Shown here: positions 54,796 to 63,043 of the stretch, one piece after another
How positions within the stretch are numbered: position 1 is the stretch's first letter
Layout: every line of letters starts with the position of its first letter
Source: Streptomyces sindenensis
GTDB lineage: Bacteria > Actinomycetota > Actinomycetes > Streptomycetales > Streptomycetaceae
Reading direction: 5' to 3'
DNA length: 64,000 nucleotides
Assembly: GCF_014649035.1 (NCBI RefSeq)
Contig: NZ_BMSG01000003.1
Span: forward strand, 124,001 to 188,000
Made by a program: the position numbers and the translations under genes
The notes under the pieces: model-generated
What the model was told of the DNA's origin: nothing
Seen by the model: the letters and a program-made list of their open reading frames with translations, nothing else
The model's database searches: none

Positions 54796-57700
54796 CTACC
54801 GCTTGCGCAGGCGGAACGCCAGCGCCAGGCCCTCGTCCTCGAACGGCGTGCCGTACGTCTCGTCCGCCTCGCCCTCCGCGTAGTCCACGGCCAGGACCTC
54901 GTCCGAGATCAGGGGCGCGTGCTCCGTGAGGGCCTCCCGCGTGGCCTCGGACGTCGAGGTCCAGCGGACGGCGATGCGGTCCGCCACGTCCAGGCCGCTG
55001 TTCTTGCGGGCCTCCTGGATCAGGCGGATCGCGTCACGGGCCAGGCCCGCGCGACGCAGCTCGGGAGTGATCTCCAGGTCCAGGGCCACCGTCGCGCCCG
55101 AGTCCGAGGCGACCGACCAGCCCTCGCGCGGGGTCTCCGTGATGATCACCTCGTCGGGGGAGAGCGTGACCTGCTCGCCCTCCACCTCCACCGACGCCGT
55201 GCCTTCGCGCAGGGCGAGGGAGAGCGCGGCCGCGTCCGCGTTCGCCACGGCCTTGGCCACCGCCTGCACGCCCTTGCCGAACCGCTTGCCCAGCGCCCGG
55301 AAGTTCGCCTTGGCCGTGGTGTCCACCAGCGAGCCGCCCACCTCGGAGAGCGAAGCCAGCGATGTGACGTTCAGCTCTTCCGTGATCTGCGCCCGCAGGT
55401 CGGGGGAGAGGGACTCGAAGCCGTTCGCCGCTACCAGGGCCCGGGACAGCGGCTGGCGCGTCTTCACGCCCGACTCCGCGCGCGTCGCCCGGCCCAGCTC
55501 CACCAGGCGGCGCACCAGCGCCATCTGGGAGGAGAGGGTCGGGTCGATCGCCGATACGTCCGCCTTGGGCCAGGCGGAGAGGTGTACCGACTCCGGGGCG
55601 TCCGGCGTGACCGGGGCGATCAGGTCCTGCCAGACCCGCTCGGTGATGAACGGCACCAGCGGGGCCATCAGACGCGTGACCGTCTCGACGACCTCGTGCA
55701 GCGTGCGCAGCGCCGCCTTGTCGCCCTGCCAGAAACGGCGGCGCGAGCGGCGTACGTACCAGTTGGAGAGGTCGTCCACGAACGCCGAGAGCAGCTTGCC
55801 GGCGCGCTGGGTGTCGTAACCCTCCATCGCCACCGTCATCTGGTCGACCAGCGCGTTGAGTTCGCTCAGCAGCCAGCGGTCCAGGACCGTGCGGTCCGCC
55901 GGCGCCGGGTCGGCCGCCGACGGGGCCCAGGACGAGGTACGTGCGTACAGGGCCTGGAAAGCCACCGTGTTCCAGTACGTCAGGAGCGTCTTGCGGACGA
56001 CCTCCTGGATCGTGCCGTGGCCCACCCGGCGTGCCGCCCACGGGGAGCCGCCCGCCGCCATGAACCACCGCACCGCGTCCGCCCCGTGCTGGTCCATCAG
56101 CGGGATCGGCTGGAGGATGTTGCCCAGGTGCTTGGACATCTTGCGGCCGTCCTCGGCGAGGATGTGGCCCAGGCAGACCACGTTCTCGTAGGACGACTTG
56201 TCGAAGACCAGCGTGCCGACCGCCATCATCGTGTAGAACCAGCCGCGGGTCTGGTCGATGGCCTCCGAGATGAACTGCGCCGGGTAGCGGCTCTCGAAGA
56301 CCTCCTTGTTCTTGTACGGGTAGCCCCACTGCGCGAACGGCATCGAACCCGAGTCGTACCAGGCGTCGATGACCTCCGGGACGCGGTACGCCTCCAGCTG
56401 GCAGTTCTCCCGCGTGCAGGTGAAGGTGAACTCGTCGATGAAGGGGCGGTGGGGGTCGAGGGACGACTGGTCCCTGCCGGTGAGTTCGCTCAGTTCGGCT
56501 CGCGAGCCCACGCACGTCAGGTGGTTGTCCTCGCAGCGCCAGATCGGCAGCGGCGTGCCCCAGTAGCGGTTGCGGGACAGCGCCCAGTCGACGTTGTTGT
56601 TCAGCCAGTCGCCGAAGCGGCCGTTCTTGACCGAGTCCGGGAACCAGTTGGTCTTCTCGTTCTCCTGGAGGAGGCGGTCCTTGATGGCCGTCGTCCTGAT
56701 GTACCACGACGGCTGCGCGTAGTAGAGCAGCGCCGTGTGGCAGCGCCAGCAGTGCGGGTAGCTGTGTTCGTACGGGACGTGGCGGAAGAGCTTGCCGCGC
56801 GCGTCCAGGTCCGCGGTGAGCGCTTCGTCGGCCTTCTTGAAGAAGACCCCGCCGACCAGGGGGAGGTCCTCCTCGAACGTGCCGTCGGGGCGGACCGGGT
56901 TGACCACCGGGAGGCCGTAGGAGCGGCAGACCACGAGGTCGTCGGCGCCGAACGCGGGGGACTGGTGGACCAGACCCGTACCGTCCTCGGTGGTGACGTA
57001 CTCGGCATTGACCACGTAGTGGGCCTCCGCCGGGAAGTCGACGAGGGTGAAGGGGCGCTCGTAGGTCCAGCGCTCCATCTCGGCGCCGGTGAACGACTGG
57101 CCGGTCACCTCCCAGCCCTCGCCCAGCGCCTTCTCCAGGAGAGGTTCGGCGACGACCAGCTTCTCCTCGCCGTTCGTCGCGACGACGTAGCGGACCTCGG
57201 GGTGCGCGGCGACCGCCGTGTTGGAGACCAGCGTCCACGGCGTGGTCGTCCAGACCAGGAGCGCCGCCTCGCCGGCCAGCGGGCCCGACGTCAGGGGGAA
57301 GCGGACGAAGACCGAGGGGTCGACGACCGTCTCGTACCCCTGGGCCAGCTCGTGGTCGGACAGGCCCGTGCCGCAGCGGGGGCACCAGGGGGCGACCCGG
57401 TGGTCCTGGACCAGCAGGTCCTTGTTGAAGATCTCCTTCAGCGACCACCACACGGAGTCCACGTACTCCGGGTCCATCGTGCGGTAGGCGTCGTCCAGGT
57501 CGACCCAGTAGCCCATGCGGGTCGTCAGTTCGGCGAACGCGTCGGTGTGCCGGGTCACCGAGTCACGGCACTTGGCGTTGAACTCGGCGATGCCGAACGC
57601 CTCGATGTCCTTCTTGCCGTTGAAGCCCAGCTCCTTCTCCACCGCGAGCTCGACCGGCAGGCCGTGGCAGTCCCAGCCCGCCTTCCGGCCGACGTGGTAG

Positions 57701-57939
57701 CCCTGCATCGTGCGGAAGCGGGGAAAGACGTCCTTGAAGACGCGGGCCTCGATGTGGTGGGCGCCCGGCATGCCGTTGGCGGTGGGCGGGCCCTCGTAGA
57801 AGACCCACTCGGGGCGGCCCTCGGACTGCTCCAGGCTCTTGGCGAAGACCTTGTTCTCCCGCCAGAAGTCGAGCACGGCGTGCTCCAGCGCGGGCAGGTC
57901 TACCTGGGCGGGTACCTGGCGGTACTGCGGCGATGTCAT
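54796..57939 (-). CDS. ileS: Isoleucyl-tRNA synthetase, type-2 with altered HIGH motif
   Basis: This enzyme of about 1047 residues charges tRNA-Ile. It is a class I synthetase of the long, eukaryotic-like kind. The expected HxGH motif reads GAHH (Gly59-Ala-His-His62, within ANGMPGAHHIEAR), with positions 1 and 3 swapped. KMSKS appears as RKMSKHLG near 598. The editing domain has WTTTPWTLVSNTAVAAHP near 218 (TTPWTLPS-type), and a Cys-rich zinc segment (PWCPRCGTG, WRCHTALLYY) is present. The C-terminus ends in the anticodon-binding domain. ATG 57939 has GGAGGAAG upstream. It is controlled by a T-box leader. Confidence 0.95.
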   Translation of the reverse strand: MTSPQYRQVPAQVDLPALEHAVLDFWRENKVFAKSLEQSEGRPEWVFYEGPPTANGMPGAHHIEARVFKDVFPRFRTMQGYHVGRKAGWDCHGLPVELAVEKELGFNGKKDIEAFGIAEFNAKCRDSVTRHTDAFAELTTRMGYWVDLDDAYRTMDPEYVDSVWWSLKEIFNKDLLVQDHRVAPWCPRCGTGLSDHELAQGYETVVDPSVFVRFPLTSGPLAGEAALLVWTTTPWTLVSNTAVAAHPEVRYVVATNGEEKLVVAEPLLEKALGEGWEVTGQSFTGAEMERWTYERPFTLVDFPAEAHYVVNAEYVTTEDGTGLVHQSPAFGADDLVVCRSYGLPVVNPVRPDGTFEEDLPLVGGVFFKKADEALTADLDARGKLFRHVPYEHSYPHCWRCHTALLYYAQPSWYIRTTAIKDRLLQENEKTNWFPDSVKNGRFGDWLNNNVDWALSRNRYWGTPLPIWRCEDNHLTCVGSRAELSELTGRDQSSLDPHRPFIDEFTFTCTRENCQLEAYRVPEVIDAWYDSGSMPFAQWGYPYKNKEVFESRYPAQFISEAIDQTRGWFYTMMAVGTLVFDKSSYENVVCLGHILAEDGRKMSKHLGNILQPIPLMDQHGADAVRWFMAAGGSPWAARRVGHGTIQEVVRKTLLTYWNTVAFQALYARTSSWAPSAADPAPADRTVLDRWLLSELNALVDQMTVAMEGYDTQRAGKLLSAFVDDLSNWYVRRSRRRFWQGDKAALRTLHEVVETVTRLMAPLVPFITERVWQDLIAPVTPDAPESVHLSAWPKADVSAIDPTLSSQMALVRRLVELGRATRAESGVKTRQPLSRALVAANGFESLSPDLRAQITEELNVTSLASLSEVGGSLVDTTAKANFRALGKRFGKGVQAVAKAVANADAAALSLALREGTASVEVEGEQVTLSPDEVIITETPREGWSVASDSGATVALDLEITPELRRAGLARDAIRLIQEARKNSGLDVADRIAVRWTSTSEATREALTEHAPLISDEVLAVDYAEGEADETYGTPFEDEGLALAFRLRKR

Positions 57940-57954
57940 GTGCGGCTTCCTCCG

Positions 57955-58237
57955 GCGGATGTCTTCCACTTCCGTCGGAGGGACGAGAGCGTCTCGGCTC
58001 CCGCGGTACCACCCTCCTTGGCCCCGGGCGCAGCCCGTGGCCCCCTCATTGGGGTCGCGATGCCGGGTCTAGTGGCTCGGTGCCCGTGGGGGAACCCACG
58101 CGTCCCGGGCGTTCTTCCGGCGGCTCAGGGGTGATCTTCACATCGCGCTCGCCCCCGGGCTCCCACCGTCCCCGGGTCGCTGCTGGCTGCGTACGGCGCT
58201 ACTCGTCCCGTCGATGCCTCTCGCTGAGGCCAGTGTA
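57955..58237 (-). promoter_or_regulatory. T-box leader (translational, Ile-specific) of ileS
   Basis: On the minus strand a compact stem I carries an ATC specifier (complement of GAT 58133-58135, context GAAGATCACC), matching tRNA-Ile. The conserved T-box GGTGGTACCGCGGGAGC lies near 57998-58013, followed by the antisequester/sequester region GCTCTCGTCCCTCC that can pair with the GGAGG ribosome site. There is no U-tract terminator, so control is at translation initiation, as known for actinobacterial ileS T-boxes. TACACT at 58232-58237 may be the -10 box. Confidence 0.92.
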
Positions 58238-58502
58238 CGGGCCCGTACGGGCGACGGCCGACCGGTTTACCGGGGGCGCGTGGGCGTGACCCGAGTGGCG
58301 GGACGGGGTACAAGCACTTCCCGGCGAGGCCCCGGGGACGGATTACCGGACGGGGAGCTGGGAACAACGGAGGCAGGCGCGCCACGACCGGACACGGGGG
58401 GAGGCGAGAGGGCGGCGTGCCCCGTTGCCGCGGGGCTGGAGTCGATTTATCGTCCCAGCACGATTCGCGAGCAAGATCACCATATGTGAAGGGGCCGCGG
58501 CC
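58238..58502. other. Divergent promoter region of ileS and the histone/DksA gene
   Basis: These 265 nt lie between the T-box promoter and the next + strand start. They contain a short GGGCCCGTACGGG dyad near 58240 and an AT-richer stretch (GTCGATTTATCG near 58440, CATATG near 58482) next to the gene start, which could be its promoter. No gene is seen. Confidence 0.5.
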
Positions 58503-59198
58503 ATGGTGGCGAAGAAGGCAGCGAAGAAGACGGTGGAGAAGGCCGCCCCCAAGAAGACCGCGGCCAAGAAGGCGGCGGCCAAGAAGGCGGCGGCCAAGAA
58601 GGCGGCGGCCGGCGACAAGTCCGCCGCCGAGAAGAGCACCACCAAGAAGACCGCGAAAAGGGCCGCACCGGCGGCCACGGAGGCGGCCCGGGCCGCCGAG
58701 CAGACGGGAGCCCCCACGGTGGCAGCCAAGAAGAGCGCGAGTCGTCCCGCAGCAGGCGCACAGGCCACGGCCCCCGTGCCGCCCGCCCGTGCCGCCGCCC
58801 CGGACGAGCTGGCCGTCCGGCCCGGCGAGGACCCCTGGACACCCGAGGAGGTCACCGAGGCCCGCACCCTGCTGACCAGCGAGATCCTGCGGCTCCGCAC
58901 GGAGCTGGAAGCCTCCGGCGCGGCCCTCGCCGGGCTGATGCGGGACTCCGGTGACGGCGCGGGCGACGACGAGGCCGACACCGGCACCAAGAACATCACC
59001 CGCGAGCACGAGCTGTCGCTGGCCGCCAACGCCCAGGAGATGCTGGAGCAGACCGAGCGGGCGCTCGCCCGGCTGGAGGCGGGGACGTACGGGCTCTGCG
59101 AGATCTGCGGCAAGCCGATCGGCAAGGCGCGCATGCAGGCCTTCCCCCGGGCCACCCTGTGCGTCGAGGACAAGCAGAAGCAGGAGCGGCGCGGCTGA
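58503..59198 (+). CDS. ddbA: Histone H1-like/DksA-like fusion protein (DdbA type)
   Basis: This 231-residue protein has a Lys/Ala-rich N-terminus (1-60, repeats of AAKKAAAKK) like histone H1 and mycobacterial HupB tails, then an Ala/Pro linker, a coiled-coil (about 110-190) and a C-terminal DksA/TraR zinc finger. The finger shows Cys199-x2-Cys202 and Cys220, but the fourth ligand position is Asp223 (CVED instead of CxxC), so it is a three-Cys variant. A protein of this design (DdbA, SCO2075, from memory) is described in S. coelicolor as binding DNA and influencing nucleoid and transcription. ATG 58503; GTG 58506 is alternative. Confidence 0.85.
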   Translation: MVAKKAAKKTVEKAAPKKTAAKKAAAKKAAAKKAAAGDKSAAEKSTTKKTAKRAAPAATEAARAAEQTGAPTVAAKKSASRPAAGAQATAPVPPARAAAPDELAVRPGEDPWTPEEVTEARTLLTSEILRLRTELEASGAALAGLMRDSGDGAGDDEADTGTKNITREHELSLAANAQEMLEQTERALARLEAGTYGLCEICGKPIGKARMQAFPRATLCVEDKQKQERRG

Positions 59199-59257
59199 TC
59201 CGCACAGGTGTGTCGTACCCTCGTCCGAAGGCAGGCACCTAGGGTTGAGGGACTTAC

Positions 59258-59848
59258 GTGGCAGAGGCGGAGCGCATCATCGGTACGCCGGACGATCCCG
59301 AGGCCGAGGGCACGGACGAGGGCGGCAGCACGGCCGCCGACGCCGCCGTCAACGCGGGCCGGGGCAAGCGGAAGGTCCTCGTTCTCCTGAGCGTGGCCGT
59401 CGTGGCCTATCTGCTCGACCTGGCCACCAAGATGATCGTGGTCGCGAAGCTGGAGCACCAGCCGCCGATCGACGTCATCGGCGACTGGCTGCAGTTCCGG
59501 GCGATCCGGAACGCGGGCGCCGCGTTCGGGTTCGGCGAGGCGTTCACGGTGATCTTCACCATCATCGCCGCCGGTGTGATCGTGGTGATCGTCCGGCTGG
59601 CCCGCAAGCTCTACAGCCTGCCGTGGGCCATCGCCCTGGGTCTGCTCCTGGGCGGTGCGCTCGGCAACCTCACCGACCGGCTCTTCCGGGCGCCCGGCGT
59701 GTTCGAGGGCGCGGTGGTCGACTTCATCGCCCCCAAGCACTTCGCCGTCTTCAACCTCGCCGACTCCGCCATTGTCTGCGGCGGCATCCTCATCGTGATC
59801 CTGTCCTTCAAGGGCCTGGACCCCGACGGGACCGTCCACAAGGACTGA
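59258..59848 (+). CDS. lspA: Lipoprotein signal peptidase (signal peptidase II)
   Basis: This 196-residue membrane aspartyl protease cleaves prolipoprotein signal peptides after diacylglyceryl transfer. A 40-residue acidic N-terminal extension precedes four TM helices. Catalytic Asp residues occur in [12 protein letters not shown] near 137 and [12 protein letters not shown] near 168. [14 protein letters not shown] and RNAGAAFGF are the family's other conserved segments. GTG 59258 starts it. rluD follows 43 nt downstream, the usual lspA-rluD pair. Confidence 0.94.
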   Translation: MAEAERIIGTPDDPEAEGTDEGGSTAADAAVNAGRGKRKVLVLLSVAVVAYLLDLATKMIVVAKLEHQPPIDVIGDWLQFRAIRNAGAAFGFGEAFTVIFTIIAAGVIVVIVRLARKLYSLPWAIALGLLLGGALGNLTDRLFRAPGVFEGAVVDFIAPKHFAVFNLADSAIVCGGILIVILSFKGLDPDGTVHKD

Positions 59849-59891
59849 CCGGGCTGCACGGGCAGCGTGTCGCGCAAGGCATACTCGACTG

Positions 59892-60833
59892 GTGAGTACG
59901 CATCCCGAGATCCGCACCCTGCCCGTACCGGACGGCCTGGAGGGCGAGCGCGTCGACGCCGCCATCTCCCGGATGTTCGGTTTCTCCCGCACCAAGGCCG
60001 CCGAGCTGGCCGCCGCCGGGAAGGTCCAGGTGGACGGTTCGGTGGCCGGGAAGTCCGAGCGGGTCCACGGCGGCGCCTGGCTGGAGGTCGAGATGCCGGG
60101 GGCGCCCGCTCCCGTCCAGATCGTCGCCGAGCCCGTCGAGGGCATGGAGATCGTCCACGACGACGACGACATCGTCGTCATCATGAAGCCGGTCGGCGTC
60201 GCCGCCCACCCCAGCCCCGGCTGGACCGGCACCACCGTCATCGGCGGCCTCGCCGCCGCCGGCTACCGGATCTCGACGTCCGGCGCCGCCGAGCGCCAGG
60301 GCATCGTGCACCGCCTCGACGTCGGCACCTCCGGCCTGATGGTCGTCGCCAAGTCCGAGCGCGCCTACACCCTGCTCAAGGCCCAGTTCCGCGACCGGGT
60401 CGTCGACAAGAAGTACCACGCCCTCGTTCAGGGCCACCCGGACCCGATGAGCGGCACCATCGACGCGCCCATCGGCCGTCACCCCAACCACGACTACAAG
60501 TGGGCGGTCACCGCCGAGGGCAAGCCGTCGGTCACCCACTACGACCTGATCGAGGCCTACCGCGCCGCCAGCCTCCTCGACATCAAGCTGGAGACCGGCC
60601 GCACCCACCAGATCCGGGTCCACATGTCCGCCCACCGCCACCCCTGCGTCGGCGACCTCACCTACGGCGCCGACCCGACGCTGGCCAAGCGCCTGGGGCT
60701 GACCCGGCAGTGGCTGCACGCCGTCCGCCTGGGCTTCGAGCACCCGGCCGACGGGAGCTGGGTGGAGTTCTCCAGCAGCTACCCGGCCGACCTCCAGCAC
60801 GCCCTGGACACCATCTCCGCGGAGAGCCAGTGA
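59892..60833 (+). CDS. rluD: RluD-type 23S rRNA pseudouridine synthase
   Basis: This 313-residue protein has an N-terminal S4 RNA-binding domain (about 15-70: [30 protein letters not shown]) and the RluA-family catalytic core with Asp in [17 protein letters not shown] near 141. [29 protein letters not shown] near 237 and [11 protein letters not shown] follow. It makes pseudouridines in the helix 69 region of 23S rRNA. A CATACT hexamer ends 6 nt before GTG 59892. It overlaps the GNAT gene by 4 nt. Confidence 0.92.
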   Translation: MSTHPEIRTLPVPDGLEGERVDAAISRMFGFSRTKAAELAAAGKVQVDGSVAGKSERVHGGAWLEVEMPGAPAPVQIVAEPVEGMEIVHDDDDIVVIMKPVGVAAHPSPGWTGTTVIGGLAAAGYRISTSGAAERQGIVHRLDVGTSGLMVVAKSERAYTLLKAQFRDRVVDKKYHALVQGHPDPMSGTIDAPIGRHPNHDYKWAVTAEGKPSVTHYDLIEAYRAASLLDIKLETGRTHQIRVHMSAHRHPCVGDLTYGADPTLAKRLGLTRQWLHAVRLGFEHPADGSWVEFSSSYPADLQHALDTISAESQ

Positions 60834-61315
60834 CCGCGGCGCCCACCTCGTACAGCACGCGCAGAGCCGTCGAGGAGAGCGACCTGGCGGCCTGCTTCCA
60901 GGTCCGCAAGGACGTCTTCGTCGGCGAGCAGAACGTGCCCGAGGAAGTGGAGTACGACACCTACGACGCCACCGCCGTGCATGTCCTGGCCGTCGCCGCC
61001 GACGGCACCGCCCTCGGCACCGGACGGCTGCTGCACGGCGCGGCCGCGGCCGGGAAGACCGGCGGCGACCCGGCCGTCGGATCGCTGGGCCGGCTCGCCG
61101 TGAGCCGGGAGGCGCGCGGCCTCGGCGTCGGCGCCGCCCTCGTACGGGCCATCGAGGACGAGGCGCGGGCGCTCGGCCTGGCCGCCGTCGACCTGCACGC
61201 CCAGACGCACGCCCTCGGCTTCTACGAGCGGCTCGGTTACGTCGCGTACGGCCCCGAGTTCCCCGACGCGGGCATGCCGCACCGGGCCATGCGGCGGGAG
61301 ATCCGCCGGGCCTGA
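60830..61315 (+). CDS. GNAT-family N-acetyltransferase (ElaA-like)
   Basis: This 161-residue protein of the GNAT fold has [24 protein letters not shown] near 22, [30 protein letters not shown] near 89 (acetyl-CoA loop RGLGVG) and [32 protein letters not shown] near 122. These are typical of the ElaA subgroup. The GTG start overlaps the rluD stop. The acceptor substrate is unknown. Confidence 0.85.
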   Translation: MTAAPTSYSTRRAVEESDLAACFQVRKDVFVGEQNVPEEVEYDTYDATAVHVLAVAADGTALGTGRLLHGAAAAGKTGGDPAVGSLGRLAVSREARGLGVGAALVRAIEDEARALGLAAVDLHAQTHALGFYERLGYVAYGPEFPDAGMPHRAMRREIRRA

Positions 61316-61444
61316 GCGCCTCGGATCCGGCGGGATCGACCGGTTCCCGGGAGGATCTGCGGAAACGCGCACCCCGCGTGGCAGGGTGGAAGCCCTGTTC
61401 GGCCGCTCGTGACCCGCCGGACCCGCATGCTCCGGAAGGCCCCC

Positions 61445-63031
61445 GTGGAACAGATGACCCTGCTGCTCCTGCTGCTGCTCGGAGCCGTGGTCACGGTGCC
61501 GCTGGGCGACCGGCTGGGGCTGCCCGCGCCGGTGCTGATGACGCTCGCGGGCATCGCGATGGCGTTCACGCCGTTCGTCCCGAACGTGGACGTGCCGCCG
61601 GAGATCATCCTCCCCGCGCTGCTTCCGCCCCTGTTGTACGCCACCGTCCAGCGCACCTCCTGGCGGCAGTTCGCCGCCAACAGGCGTCCGATCTTCCTGC
61701 TGGCCGTGGCCCTCGTCTTCGTCACCACGGCCGCCGTCGCCGCGGTCGCCAACTCGATCGTGCCGGGGCTGCCGATCGCCGCCGCCGTCGCGCTCGGCGC
61801 GCTCGTCGCCCCGCCCGACCCGGTCGCGGCGACGGCCGTCGCGGGCTCGGTGGGGCTGCCGCGGCGGCTGGTGTCGATCCTGGAGGGCGAGGGCCTCTTC
61901 AACGACGTGACCGCCATCGTGCTCTACCACGTGGCCATCGCCGCCGCCGTCAGCGGTACCTTCTCGCTCCCCGAGGCCTTCGGCCTCCTGATCCTCTCGG
62001 CCGTCGTCGCGGTCGCCGTCGGCCTCGCGATCGGCTGGCTCACCATCAAGCTGATGAACCTGCTCGGCGACGCCACGCTCCAGGTCGGGCTGACCCTGCT
62101 GGTGCCGTTCGTCGCCTACGTCCTCGCGGAGGAACTGGAGGGCTCCGGCGTGCTGGCCGTCCTGACGGTCGCGCTGTTCCTCGCCGAGCACACCGCCGAC
62201 GCCGACGACGTGCTGGGCCGGCTCACCGGACGTACCTTCTGGGACATCGTCGACACCCTCGTCACCGGCGTCGCCTTCGGGCTGATCGGCCTGGAACTGC
62301 ACTCCGTCTTCGGCACGGCCGACGGGCACGCCCTGGAGATGGCCGGCTGGGGGCTCGCGATCGTCGCCGTCGTCGTGGGCGTACGGCTGCTGTGGCTGCT
62401 GCCCGCGACCTGGCTGGCCAAGCGGCTGCACACCCGGCGGGACGTCAGCGAGGAGATCCCCACCAGCTGGCGGGAGACCGTCGTGATGTGGTGGGCCGGG
62501 ATGCGCGGGGTGGCCTCCGTCGCCCTGGCGCTGGCGATCCCGCTGGAGACCGACGACGGGCAGCCCTTCCCCGGCCGTGAGGAGATCATCTTCATCGCGT
62601 TCGCGGTGATCATGGCCACCCTGGTCTTCCAGGGGCTCACCCTCCCCTGGCTGGTGCGCAAGCTGAGGGTGGGGGCCGACACCGCCGCCGAGGAGGCCCT
62701 GGAGCGGGACCTCGCGATCCGGGCCGCCAAGGCCGCCAAGTACCGGCTCAAGGAGATCCAGGAGGTCGAGGAGTTCCCGGAGGAGGTCGTGGAACGGCTC
62801 CAGCGTGCCGCGTACGACATCGGCGCCCGGATCAGCCCCGACATGATCGACGAGGAGCGGCGCGAGGCCTACGCCCAGCGGGCGAAGCGCTTCAAGGCGG
62901 TCAGCCGCGTCCAGCGCGAGATGATGTCGGCCGCCCGCCACGAGGTGCTCTCCGCGCGCAGCGAGCCCGGCTCCGACCCGGAGGTCGTGGACCGGGTGCT
63001 GCGGTACCTGGACTTCCGCTCGCTGCGGTGA
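61445..63031 (+). CDS. Na+(K+)/H+ antiporter of the CPA1 family (NhaP-like)
   Basis: This 528-residue membrane antiporter has about 12 TM helices in the first 420 residues, the NhaP-type segment ALGALVAPPDPVAATAVAG near 118, the ion-binding EGEGLFNDVTAIVLYHVAI near 148 (ND motif) and WWAGMRGVASVALALAIP near 354 (conserved Arg). A cytoplasmic helical tail (about 430-528) may be regulatory. GTG 61445 has GGAAGG just upstream; GTG 61409 or ATG 61427/61454 are alternatives. Confidence 0.88.
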   Translation: MEQMTLLLLLLLGAVVTVPLGDRLGLPAPVLMTLAGIAMAFTPFVPNVDVPPEIILPALLPPLLYATVQRTSWRQFAANRRPIFLLAVALVFVTTAAVAAVANSIVPGLPIAAAVALGALVAPPDPVAATAVAGSVGLPRRLVSILEGEGLFNDVTAIVLYHVAIAAAVSGTFSLPEAFGLLILSAVVAVAVGLAIGWLTIKLMNLLGDATLQVGLTLLVPFVAYVLAEELEGSGVLAVLTVALFLAEHTADADDVLGRLTGRTFWDIVDTLVTGVAFGLIGLELHSVFGTADGHALEMAGWGLAIVAVVVGVRLLWLLPATWLAKRLHTRRDVSEEIPTSWRETVVMWWAGMRGVASVALALAIPLETDDGQPFPGREEIIFIAFAVIMATLVFQGLTLPWLVRKLRVGADTAAEEALERDLAIRAAKAAKYRLKEIQEVEEFPEEVVERLQRAAYDIGARISPDMIDEERREAYAQRAKRFKAVSRVQREMMSAARHEVLSARSEPGSDPEVVDRVLRYLDFRSLR

Positions 63032-63043
63032 ACCCCGGCGCCT

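Noticed and set aside
54655..58134. 1159-residue + strand frame opposite ileS
   Set aside because: Antisense shadow of ileS; composition is Arg/Leu/Val/Gly low complexity.
60779..62941. 720-residue - strand frame opposite the GNAT and antiporter genes
   Set aside because: Antisense shadow; no recognisable domain and it crosses gene borders.
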